Positions 15,907-22,299 of a DNA stretch of 25,430 nucleotides are shown here, in pieces; the first letter of the stretch is position 1, and every line of letters starts with the position of its first letter. This DNA comes from an uncultured Clostridia bacterium (GTDB lineage: Bacteria; Bacillota; Clostridia; JAAYHZ01). The notes under the pieces were generated by a model that was not told the origin of the DNA, ran no database searches, and worked only from the letters and a program-made list of their open reading frames with translations. The translations under genes and the position numbers were made by a program. Location: assembly GCA_937894465.1 (NCBI GenBank), contig CALCRE010000055.1, positions 1 through 25,430 on the forward strand, read 5' to 3'.

Positions 15907-16848
15907 CAACTCTTCGAATTCCAAACGATTGTACTGGAGATAATCTTCGTATGCTTTCAGAATTTCTTTGTTGCAATCCTGGTCAAGGTTATAGCTACCG
16001 AAACCATCTGCTGTAACAGGGTGATACTTGTTGGATGTGGTGATGGAAAGATCTTTTTCTGCGATAACAATATGTTCAAGTTTTTCAGGGAACAAGGCAC
16101 AATAAAATGTCTCGGTATCAAATCCCCTGGATTGAGCGGCTTCCAAAACCTTTGTCAGAATTTTTTCTGTTCCGGTTCCCGGGTTGCCTTTAAGTACAAT
16201 TTTTTTGCTTGTATTTAAAACGGATGGCAAATGACTTCTTAAGCCGTCCGGTGTGATAGCGGTTGCGAATAAACGTCTTTGGTATCCGTCTTTTCCTTTA
16301 ACGGGATCGTCTTTAAAGTATTGATCAATGATTTCCGCCGCTATGGTGTTAATTCGAGTTTTGTCGGCTGCCATGGTATAGATTTCTTCAAGGTTTTCAT
16401 ATATTCTGGCGGCTGCATTCAAATAACGGTATGCTCTTACAAATATTCGACTGACTTCATTGCTCAGGTTCATAATTTCAAGCTTTTTTTCTTTTAAGCC
16501 TTTTGCATCCCAACAATCGCCTAAGTTAAGGATTTCATCTACCGCACCGGGATATTTCGCATCAACTGTATGGGGAGAAGTCCCGTCAAGAATAACGACT
16601 TTCTTTTGGGGAAATACCACAGCATCTAAAGAATCCGGATCACTTGAACAGTGCATAAACTCAATGTCGAGATCTAATAAAGCGGCTTTTTGAGCGATCT
16701 TTCTCATAAATGTTGATTTGCCCACTCCGGGTCCACCCTTCATAATATAAATGCGTTCTGCCGTTGAGTGGGGCATGATGTATGGATAATTACTGAAAAA
16801 TCCCCGGGATGTATTGTTTCCGGGAAACATATGTCTCTCGATATGCAT
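15772..16848 (-). CDS. PRK06851-type P-loop ATPase
   Basis: I place the start at ATG 16848 (358 aa) because AAGGAGA lies seven bases upstream on the minus strand; the longer frame from 16932 has no ribosome binding site. Residues 1-25 (MHIERHMFPGNNTSRGFFS) match the recurrent H-x-F-x-G-x-N/G-T-x-x-G-F start of the clostridial/bacillar PRK06851 family. A canonical Walker A GGPGVGKST is at 38-46. FMHCSSDPDSLDAVV and VVILDGTSPHTVDAKYPGA, a Walker B-like strand followed by DGT-PH, are also typical. A second nucleotide-binding-like half starts at about 215 with GNPGTGTEK (221-229); the Lys of the P-loop is displaced there, Thr227 standing where Lys is expected. The function is unknown in the family. 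The gene is convergent with the ceramidase-like frame and overlaps it by 135 bases with no terminator between. Confidence 0.82.
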   Translation of the reverse strand: MHIERHMFPGNNTSRGFFSNYPYIMPHSTAERIYIMKGGPGVGKSTFMRKIAQKAALLDLDIEFMHCSSDPDSLDAVVFPQKKVVILDGTSPHTVDAKYPGAVDEILNLGDCWDAKGLKEKKLEIMNLSNEVSRIFVRAYRYLNAAARIYENLEEIYTMAADKTRINTIAAEIIDQYFKDDPVKGKDGYQRRLFATAITPDGLRSHLPSVLNTSKKIVLKGNPGTGTEKILTKVLEAAQSRGFDTETFYCALFPEKLEHIVIAEKDLSITTSNKYHPVTADGFGSYNLDQDCNKEILKAYEDYLQYNRLEFEELLNRAIYTLNTEKAYHDRLEKIYVDNMDFNKVNKHVEELIQEIFG

Positions 16849-16875
16849 AATGGTCTCCTTTTTTTCTGTCTTTAT

Positions 16876-16881
16876 ATTATA
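16876..16881 (-). promoter_or_regulatory. Candidate -10 box for the PRK06851-type gene
   Basis: TATAAT on the minus strand, 27 bases upstream of the chosen ATG at 16848. This also argues against the longer frame from 16932, which would start upstream of the promoter. No good -35 is visible. Confidence 0.45.
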
Positions 16882-16981
16882 TGCATTTTTACAGAAAATT
16901 GTTCGACTAGTTAACTTGGTGTCATTTATCATGTGTCAATTCAGAAACATTTATGTGAATATATAAATACAAAGAGAAAGA

Positions 16982-17052
16982 GGCGCTAATTGTTGCGCCC
17001 CCTTTTAGAACATAGGGTTTTGAGTTATGATAGTCACTAATAGAAGTTAGTG
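16982..17052 (-). terminator. Two hairpins downstream of rsgI, probable terminator of sigI-rsgI
   Basis: On the minus strand, 14 bases after the rsgI stop, TCACTAA-cttcta-TTAGTGA (17052-17034) is a perfect 7-bp hairpin. Further on, GGCGC-aacaatta-GCGCC (16999-16982) is followed by TCTTTCTCTTTG. The second is the more likely intrinsic terminator, although its stem is only 5 bp. Confidence 0.55.
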
Positions 17053-17065
17053 AATTATGAACCGT

Positions 17066-18280
17066 TTATTTTTTCTTGTTGCTTCCGTTATTGCCTTTGT
17101 GATCCTTTTCCTTATTGTTGCCATTATTGCCTTTGTCTTTATCTTTGTTGTTACCGTTGTTATCGCTGTCTTTGTCCTTGTCTTTATTGTTGCCGTTATT
17201 GCCTTGATTGCCATTGTTGCCTTTATCCTTATCTTTATTGTTACCGTTATTGCTTTGGCTACCGTTATTCTCTTCGTCTTTGTTGTTACCATTATTACCT
17301 TGGTTGTCGTTATTGTCTTTATCTTTATCTTTATCTTTGTCCTCGTTAATGCTGTTATTACCTTGGTTGACGTTACTGTCTTTATCTTTATCTTTATCTT
17401 TATCTTTGTCTTTGTCTTTGTTGTTGTCGTTCTTGCCTTGGTTGCCGTTATTCTCTTTATCTTTGTCTTTATTTTTATTGCTGTTGTTACTTTGCTCGGT
17501 TGTTTTTTGACCTTTGGTTTGATTGCTGTCAGCGTCTTCAATTGAGCCGGATTGTTTTGTCATGGTAGCAATGTTTTCTTTACCATGAATCACTGCCATG
17601 ATATCTTTTACCGACTCTTCTTTAATATCTTCTAAAGTAGCGTTTTGGTCAACTTCTTGAAGTTTGCTTAATAAAACGATCTTACCAGGGCTTACGTCGT
17701 TTTCAATAGCTTGTTCTTTTATTTCCTGCCCGAAGGACTGGGTTACAATTTGAGTCGGTATATTCAGTCCGGTGGTGATTGCTTCACAGGAACGAACCAA
17801 TTTCTCTATATAATTGCTTTCCGTTTTCTCATTGCTGTGAGGATGATCATAAGATATGAGAACCACATTATCGGTATCCGGTTTTAAATATCCTACTGAT
17901 GAAGCGCTTGTCACTAAAAGACCAAGGGCGTCTTCGGCTTTTTTATGCTTGAGTTTGCTGGCATAAAGAATTTCTTCGCCGCTTTTATCCATTCCATGGG
18001 CACCGATTACATAACCGAAGCGGTTAACACTCATAGTGACGGAAGGGTTAATATCCAATGCCAATGTACGATAAGGCAATGCATATGTAAAAATAGAGGA
18101 TGCAGCGGTTATTGTTACCAAAAAGATGGCCGCTTTCGATATCAAGGTTCGGGCAGGAGATACATAGTTAAATTCCTTGCCAATATCATGCCAAGATTCT
18201 CTCTTGATTTTCTTAAAACTCCCATCATTACATAGGATGTTTGTATGCTTTTTTCCTGTGTTCAGTATAACCGCTTTCAT
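17066..18280 (-). CDS. rsgI: RsgI-type transmembrane anti-sigma factor
   Basis: The protein of 404 aa contains an N-terminal cytoplasmic anti-sigma domain (about 1-44, MKAVILNTGKKHTNILCNDG, RsgI_N-like), one membrane helix (about 47-68, ISKAAIFLVTITAASSIF) and an extracytoplasmic domain beginning LALDINPSVTMSVNRFG. Asn78-Pro79 sits where RsgI proteins are known to self-cleave at an Asn-Pro bond before regulated intramembrane proteolysis frees SigI. From about residue 264 the chain is a roughly 140-residue low-complexity tail of Asn, Lys, Asp and Gly. Unlike the cellulolytic clostridial RsgIs it has no carbohydrate-binding or hydrolase module. The start ATG 18280 is preceded by AAGGTGATC; the gene follows sigI by 16 bases on the same strand. 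The likely role is to hold SigI at the membrane and release it on an envelope or wall signal. Confidence 0.92.
   Translation of the reverse strand: MKAVILNTGKKHTNILCNDGSFKKIKRESWHDIGKEFNYVSPARTLISKAAIFLVTITAASSIFTYALPYRTLALDINPSVTMSVNRFGYVIGAHGMDKSGEEILYASKLKHKKAEDALGLLVTSASSVGYLKPDTDNVVLISYDHPHSNEKTESNYIEKLVRSCEAITTGLNIPTQIVTQSFGQEIKEQAIENDVSPGKIVLLSKLQEVDQNATLEDIKEESVKDIMAVIHGKENIATMTKQSGSIEDADSNQTKGQKTTEQSNNSNKNKDKDKENNGNQGKNDNNKDKDKDKDKDKDKDSNVNQGNNSINEDKDKDKDKDNNDNQGNNGNNKDEENNGSQSNNGNNKDKDKGNNGNQGNNGNNKDKDKDSDNNGNNKDKDKGNNGNNKEKDHKGNNGSNKKK
17069..17488 (-). repeat. Short tandem repeats encoding the Asn/Lys/Asp-rich tail of RsgI
   Basis: The DNA is built from 6-bp units encoding Lys-Asp and longer units encoding NNGNQGNNGNNKDKDK-like blocks, for example (KD)7 in the middle of the tail. 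The repeat leaves several other frames open, including long hydrophobic antisense frames that are not genes. Copy number is likely to vary between strains by slippage, because most units are a multiple of three. Confidence 0.85.
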
Positions 18281-18296
18281 TTGATCACCTTATCTA

Positions 18297-18986
18297 CTAC
18301 TTTATGTATGTGGAGATTTGTTCAAAACCTCCGCTTTTTATAATGACTACCGCTATTATATATTTACGAAATCTCTCAAATTTTTTTATGGGTATTTTAA
18401 AGTTTTCTTCAATAATTTTTGCAGGTAGTTGCTTATTAGATATAAATTTATGGTACAAGTCGGAATCCTTTCGGATATATTCTCCGATTTGTATGCACAT
18501 CTTTCGGGTACTTTTATGTTTGGGAGAAATATCGGACAATTCATTGAATGATATGTCCCATTTTTGCAATTCCTCATTGAGCATTTTGATCTCTAAAACC
18601 AAATCATTGTTTTGGACTTGCTGTATGTACTTTTCCGATGATACCTTCTCATCCAGAGATATGATCGGACCATCTTCTTCGGTCATGTCATCAAACACTT
18701 CCGCTTGTTTATATCTTTTCGTCTTTCGGTAATGGTCATACAATCTTGAACGAATGACTTGATTGGAATAGGAAAGGAAAGCCCCTTTATCAATATCGTA
18801 GTGTTCAATGGCTTCGGAAAAAGCCTCTAAGGCAACGGAGTATTCTTCATCGTTTGAAATGTCGATATAACGTCCGGTGACTTTTTGAGCGCAAGAGAGT
18901 ATAAACGGAATATAGTCTGAAATTAATTTTTCTCTTTTGTAATTGTCAGTCTTTGATTCGACTGCCAATTGATCGACATTACTCAT
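18297..18986 (-). CDS. sigI: RNA polymerase sigma factor SigI
   Basis: The product is 229 aa from ATG 18986. A GTG at 19007 would add seven residues, but the SD-like AAAGG overlaps it, whereas AAGGAA at 19004-18999 can serve the ATG. Sigma region 2 is visible at about 25-90: ISDYIPFILSCAQKVTGRYI, then NDEEYSVALEAFSEAIEHYD and GAFLSYSNQVIRSRLYDHYRK. The C-terminal SigI-type domain has SPKHKSTRKMCIQIGEYI and IPIKKFERFRKYIIAVVII, the pattern that distinguishes SigI from ordinary sigma-70 region 4. SigI factors respond to heat or wall stress in Bacillus and to polysaccharides in cellulolytic clostridia. It is followed at 16 bases by rsgI, the usual operon. A strong terminator upstream (19054-19096) separates it from the acidic protein gene, so it needs its own promoter between about 19010 and 19060. 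TGCTATTCT (19039-19031) is only a weak candidate. Confidence 0.94.
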   Translation of the reverse strand: MSNVDQLAVESKTDNYKREKLISDYIPFILSCAQKVTGRYIDISNDEEYSVALEAFSEAIEHYDIDKGAFLSYSNQVIRSRLYDHYRKTKRYKQAEVFDDMTEEDGPIISLDEKVSSEKYIQQVQNNDLVLEIKMLNEELQKWDISFNELSDISPKHKSTRKMCIQIGEYIRKDSDLYHKFISNKQLPAKIIEENFKIPIKKFERFRKYIIAVVIIKSGGFEQISTYIK

Positions 18987-19053
18987 TCTTAATATTTTTT
19001 CCTTCACCTTTGTGACAATCCTCTAATCATTAGAATAGCACGAAAACGGAGTT

Positions 19054-19096
19054 AAAAGCAAAACGAACCTAAATCGCTTTAGGTTGCTTTGCTTTT
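19054..19096 (-). terminator. Long rho-independent terminator of the acidic secreted protein gene
   Basis: On the minus strand AAAAGCAAAGC then AACCTAAA (19096-19078), loop GCGA, then TTTAGGTT, CG and TTTTGCTTTT (19073-19054) form a perfect 8-bp upper stem and a matching lower stem, with a T-rich end. It lies 41 bases past the stop at 19137 and immediately upstream of the sigI promoter region. Confidence 0.88.
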
Positions 19097-19136
19097 ATGT
19101 TTTGACTTTCCCTAGAAATGGCTTGAGTAATCCCCT

Positions 19137-20228
19137 TTAATTTTTACCCTTGCCATTCTTTTTACTGTTGTTATTTTTATTTTTGTTGTTGTTACTCTTA
19201 TATCTGTTGTCATCATCATTGTCGTCGCTATCGTCATCGAAGAGATCTTCTAACCATTCATCATAATCCTCATCAAAGTATTCTTCGATGTATTCTACAA
19301 AGTCATCTCCGAATTTCTTTTCCAAGTTTTTGATGATATTAGCAGCTGCGTTTCTTGTTCCGTTGTTGCCTGTTTTAGCCAGCAATTTCTCAAGAATTTC
19401 CAACTTATTTTGTATATATTTTTCTAACTTGGAGAAATCAAAATCATCGTCATCATCGTCATCGTCATCGTCGTCATCATCATCATCATCTTTGTCATTC
19501 GGATCCTTAATGAAGGTGTATTCTGTATCATATTTTTTTTCTACAGTTTCGGTATAGTACTTGTCTAATTGGTCAAATTCGACTTGCGCTACCTTGTAGA
19601 GATTAGACGCACTGGTGTAATTTAGAATTCTTGTTCGTAAAGTGGCTAAGTCTGCTGTTTCATAACCGTTCAGCACTAATAACAAAGCATCATCCGCTTC
19701 TTTTTTTAGAAATTGTGCAGAATCTTTTTTATTATCCAGTATCATTTTTGAAAGTTTTAGCATAATAGCGTCTTGTGTTTTTTCGTTCAACAATGTGGAG
19801 TAGGTGTAATTTTCTTTGATGGCCGGTTTACCGGAAGGTAAAATTCCATAACCGTTAATGGTTAATAAATCTCCGGCAGTGTTGATTTCATATGTTACAT
19901 GAATTGTAGCCGGTTGAATTGTATCGGTTGAATCAACTACTTGATTTACAACAGGTATGACTGTGATTTCATTCCAGGTGTTCTTTACGATATCAACAAA
20001 AACTTGTGTTGTATCGCTTTCAAAAATACCTGCTTCGATCATTTTATGTAAGGGGAGCTGCACATTGACTGTGGTAACATTTGCGTTATCCGTAGTCACT
20101 TGTACTTTAGCAGCTGAAAGTACTGTAAAGATCGCATTGCTTTGAGTTTGCGATTCTTCGGCTGATACGGCAATCGCCATAGATAATACCATGCTGATTG
20201 CCAAACAAAAAGCTATCCATTTTTTCAT
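19137..20228 (-). CDS. Secreted acidic protein with an Asp16 run, unknown function
   Basis: The protein of 363 aa has a clear signal peptide (MKKWIAFCLAISMVLSMAIA, cleavage after about AVSA-23). It has a beta-rich N-terminal part (about 30-150, with VQVTTDNANVTTVNVQLPLH), a helical part with LLLVLNGYETADLATLRTRI, sixteen uninterrupted Asp at 247-262 (19443-19490), a second helical part with KLEKYIQNKLEILEKLL, an acidic stretch (DLFDDDSDDNDDD) and an Asn/Lys/Gly tail ending KNGKGKN. I do not recognise a family. The acidic runs could bind Ca2+ or other cations, and the tail could contact the wall; both are inference. The composition of its tail resembles that of the RsgI tail nearby. The start ATG has GGAGGAGATA upstream and the gene has its own terminator, so it is monocistronic. 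SigI control is plausible from location only. Confidence 0.85.
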   Translation of the reverse strand: MKKWIAFCLAISMVLSMAIAVSAEESQTQSNAIFTVLSAAKVQVTTDNANVTTVNVQLPLHKMIEAGIFESDTTQVFVDIVKNTWNEITVIPVVNQVVDSTDTIQPATIHVTYEINTAGDLLTINGYGILPSGKPAIKENYTYSTLLNEKTQDAIMLKLSKMILDNKKDSAQFLKKEADDALLLVLNGYETADLATLRTRILNYTSASNLYKVAQVEFDQLDKYYTETVEKKYDTEYTFIKDPNDKDDDDDDDDDDDDDDDDFDFSKLEKYIQNKLEILEKLLAKTGNNGTRNAAANIIKNLEKKFGDDFVEYIEEYFDEDYDEWLEDLFDDDSDDNDDDNRYKSNNNKNKNNNSKKNGKGKN

Positions 20229-20400
20229 GTTCTTATATCTCCTCCGTTTTTTAGATTCGTTACATAATACGTAAACTGGAATTAAATTTTTGGGTAGAAG
20301 GAAAACTTTTCTTAAAAAGCATCTTGAATTAAAGCTAATTGGAGAAAAGGGAAGGAAAAAGGAGAAGAAGTGCCAAAATCCCCATCAAAGTAGTTCATTC

Positions 20401-20442
20401 AAGATACGTAAAAGGACGTTAAAGGACGTTAAAGATATGTAA
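20401..20442. repeat. Four imperfect 10-11-bp tandem repeats, candidate regulator binding site
   Basis: AAGATACGTAA (20401-20411), AAGGACGTTA (20412-20421), AAGGACGTTA (20422-20431) and AAGATATGTAA (20432-20442) lie end to end. The period equals one helical turn, so a protein could contact one face. The array ends 15 bases before the -35 of the ECF operon and lies between two divergent genes. The remainder of the gap 20229-20400 holds the upstream region of the acidic protein gene and a purine-rich stretch (about 20338-20370) with no gene I can support. Confidence 0.7.
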
Positions 20443-20457
20443 AATCGTTCTTAGCTA

Positions 20458-20485
20458 TTGATTTTAAGCTCAAATACGGTATAAT
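20458..20485 (+). promoter_or_regulatory. Promoter of the ECF transporter operon
   Basis: The -35 TTGATT (20458-20463), a 16-bp spacer and a perfect -10 TATAAT (20480-20485) predict a start near 20492 and a leader of about 147 bases before the GTG start of ecfA1. Confidence 0.8.
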
Positions 20486-20490
20486 TTGAT

Positions 20491-20619
20491 TGTTCTGTTT
20501 TTGGAACAGCCGGTCTTCCGAAGAAGACGTGTATGGTAGATATTAAACCGTACTTGAAGAAATTACCGCGAAGGTGATTGGAACTCCTCCAGAGGAGAGC
20601 CATTTCTTTGCGGTTTTTT
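20491..20619 (+). ncRNA. Structured 5' leader, candidate riboswitch or attenuator of unknown class
   Basis: The leader folds into consecutive hairpins: P1 TGTTC-GAACA (20491-20495/20504-20508); P2 GTCTTC, loop CGAA, GAAGAC (20513-20528); P3 GTATGGT/ACCGTAC with one U-G pair (20531-20537/20547-20553); and then a long terminator (20565-20619). A competing helix is possible: CGGTCTTC (20511-20518) pairs fully with GAAG (20556-20559) plus ACCG (20565-20568), leaving a 5-base bulge. It would open P2 and the base of the terminator while enclosing P3. Terminator, antiterminator and a transport operon downstream are what a ligand-controlled attenuator looks like. I checked from memory for TPP, FMN, cobalamin, THF, preQ1, lysine, purine and T-box signatures and found none. 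The ligand is therefore unknown, presumably the imported compound or its phosphate. Confidence 0.6.
20565..20619 (+). terminator. Intrinsic terminator in the leader of the ECF operon
   Basis: ACCGCGAAGG (20565-20574) pairs with the region TTCTTTGCGGT (20604-20614), then TGG/CCA (20579-20581/20600-20602), then CTCCTC-CA-GAGGAG (20584-20597), followed by six T (20614-20619). It lies upstream of the ribosome binding site AAGGAG (20627-20632), so readthrough decides expression of the whole operon. Confidence 0.85.
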
Positions 20620-20638
20620 GTTGTAGAAGGAGAAAAAA

Positions 20639-21463
20639 GTGGTAGTTAACGGGAAAAATATTTCATATTCTTATGATTGTAACGATACAAGTTATGCTCT
20701 GCGTAATGTGGATCTATCCATAGAACAAGGTGAATTTGTTTGCATTCTCGGGTGCAATGGCTCCGGAAAATCCACACTTGTCAGGCATTTAAATGCTCTT
20801 CTACAACTGCAACACGGAGAACTTACCATTGCCGGAATTGATGTTTCTAATGAAAATGATATATGGCGGTTGCGACGGATTTGCGGTATGGTGTTTCAAA
20901 ACCCGGATAACCAATTTGTTTCATCTGTTGTTGAGGAGGATATTGCTTTCGGACTTGAAAACTATGAAGTGCCAAGAGAAGAAATACCTGAAAAAGTTAA
21001 CTCTGCACTTTTGCTTGTTGATATGGAAGGCTATGATAAAAGAGCTCCGAATTCTCTTTCCGGAGGACAAAAACAAAGAATTGCTTTGGCAGGAGTTCTT
21101 GCCCTTGAGCCGGATATCATCATATTTGACGAGGTAACCGCAATGCTTGACCCGGACGGAAAGCAAGAAGTTCTTGAAATGATGAGAAAACTTCATAAAG
21201 CAGGTAAAACCATTATTGCCATCACCCACTATGTAGAAGAAGCAGTCCATGCCGATTCCGTTATTTTAATGCATGAAGGTAAAATGATTGCTTCAGGAAA
21301 AACACGGGATATTTTAACGGATGTTCAACTGTTGAAAATAGCTGAGATTATGCCACCTATGGCTGTGCGAGTATATTATGATTTGCTTGATGCCGGTGTA
21401 AAGCTAAAGGAATGTCCAATCACCAATGAGGAGTTAGCTGAGAAGATATGCAAATTACCATAG
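20639..21463 (+). CDS. ecfA1: ECF transporter ATPase subunit A1
   Basis: This is one of the two ABC ATPases that power an energy-coupling factor (vitamin/micronutrient) importer. The product has 274 aa and starts at GTG 20639, six bases after AAGGAG. Walker A is GCNGSGKST (38-46) with Cys39 where His is most usual. The Q-loop is in MVFQNPDNQFV, the signature is LSGGQKQR, Walker B is IIIFDEVTAMLDP (EVT in place of the common EAT) and the switch His is in AITHYVEEA. The C-terminal extension of about 50 residues is typical of EcfA proteins. The gene is the first of five in a compact operon and overlaps ecfA2 by 16 bases. The paired ATPases with EcfT and an S gene alongside identify a dedicated ECF unit. 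Confidence 0.95.
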   Translation: MVVNGKNISYSYDCNDTSYALRNVDLSIEQGEFVCILGCNGSGKSTLVRHLNALLQLQHGELTIAGIDVSNENDIWRLRRICGMVFQNPDNQFVSSVVEEDIAFGLENYEVPREEIPEKVNSALLLVDMEGYDKRAPNSLSGGQKQRIALAGVLALEPDIIIFDEVTAMLDPDGKQEVLEMMRKLHKAGKTIIAITHYVEEAVHADSVILMHEGKMIASGKTRDILTDVQLLKIAEIMPPMAVRVYYDLLDAGVKLKECPITNEELAEKICKLP

Positions 21464-22299
21464 ACAACTTAAGTTATACATACACTGATCCATCCGGTCA
21501 AACGGTTCATGCACTACAATCCGTCTCTTGTTCGATTGATCCCGGTGATTTCACCGGCATTATAGGGCGGACCGGTTGTGGGAAAACAACCCTTATTCTG
21601 CTCATCGCAGGTTTGCTAACACCGACAAAAGGACATATTTTTTTAGATGGTCGAGATATCAATGATAAGAGTTATGACCGAAACCTTCTGCGGCAATCCA
21701 TCGGTGTGGTATTTCAATATCCGGAAGTTCAACTTTTTGAAACCACTGTTGAAAAGGATGTTGCCTTTGGTCTTACATATAGCAGGCTTGGTTCGAAGGA
21801 AAAAGAAGATCGCATAGAATGGGCATTGGAAACTATGGGATTTGACTTTGAAAAAATTAGAAAGCAGTCTCCTCTTGCGCTATCCGGCGGAGAAAAGCGA
21901 AGAGTGGCTATTGCAGGGGTTCTTGCCGTAAAACCCAAAATTCTCATATTTGATGAACCGATTGCAGGGCTTGATCCTTACGGAAGACAAAATTTTATGG
22001 AATTGGTCTCAAGGTTAAATGATGATGGAACCACCATCATCATGATATCACACAATATGGATGCACTTGCCGAATATACCAAGCGGTTGATCGTCCTTGA
22101 TGAGGGTAAAGTCATTCAATCAGGGAAAACAAGAGACATCTTTTTAGGATGGGGTAGGGACACCCGAGGAACGGAGCCACAGCAAATTGCATCTTTGATT
22201 TCAAAGGGTAAAAACACTCTTTTAGATGATGTTGTTACCTATGACGATTTGATTTTTGCATTAAAAAAGCAACTGTTGGGGGTGGAACAGCATGAATAA
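21448..22299 (+). CDS. ecfA2: ECF transporter ATPase subunit A2
   Basis: This is the second ABC ATPase of the ECF module, 283 aa. Walker A is GRTGCGKTT (40-48), the Q-loop VVFQYPEVQLF, the signature LSGGEKRR, Walker B ILIFDEPIAGLDP and the switch His MISHNMDALAEY. EcfA2 is distinguished from EcfA1 by the FQYPE-QLF motif and by the ISHNMD segment. The gene overlaps ecfA1 by 16 bases and ecfT by 8, pointing to coupled translation and equal stoichiometry. The protein acts at the inner face of the membrane as a heterodimer with EcfA1. Confidence 0.95.
   Translation: MQITIDNLSYTYTDPSGQTVHALQSVSCSIDPGDFTGIIGRTGCGKTTLILLIAGLLTPTKGHIFLDGRDINDKSYDRNLLRQSIGVVFQYPEVQLFETTVEKDVAFGLTYSRLGSKEKEDRIEWALETMGFDFEKIRKQSPLALSGGEKRRVAIAGVLAVKPKILIFDEPIAGLDPYGRQNFMELVSRLNDDGTTIIMISHNMDALAEYTKRLIVLDEGKVIQSGKTRDIFLGWGRDTRGTEPQQIASLISKGKNTLLDDVVTYDDLIFALKKQLLGVEQHE

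Noticed and set aside
16849..16932. ATG 16932 as the start of the PRK06851-type gene
   Set aside because: There is no ribosome binding site, the extra residues do not look like the family, a -10 box lies inside, and AAGGAGA is well placed for ATG 16848.
17066..17490. CRISPR-like repeat array
   Set aside because: The repeats are short, in-frame and coding, with no unique spacers and no cas genes nearby.
17057..17545. Long plus-strand frame giving a strongly hydrophobic 162-aa protein, with two other open frames alongside
   Set aside because: It is the antisense of the RsgI Asn/Lys/Asp repeat tail. Codons of that tail read as Val, Ile, Phe and Leu on the other strand, and the repeats contain no stops. 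The antisense frames have no function-like pattern.
19288..19557. Plus-strand frame with a poly-Ser run
   Set aside because: It is the antisense of the Asp16 run in the secreted acidic protein.
20491..20638. T-box leader (ACCGCG near a terminator)
   Set aside because: There is no stem I/specifier architecture, no full T-box sequence (AGGGTGG-ACCGCG), and the leader is too short. The downstream genes are not amino-acid genes.
20491..20638. TPP, FMN, cobalamin, THF, lysine or preQ1 riboswitch
   Set aside because: None of the conserved cores I know for these classes is present. A covariance search would still be needed to exclude divergent members.
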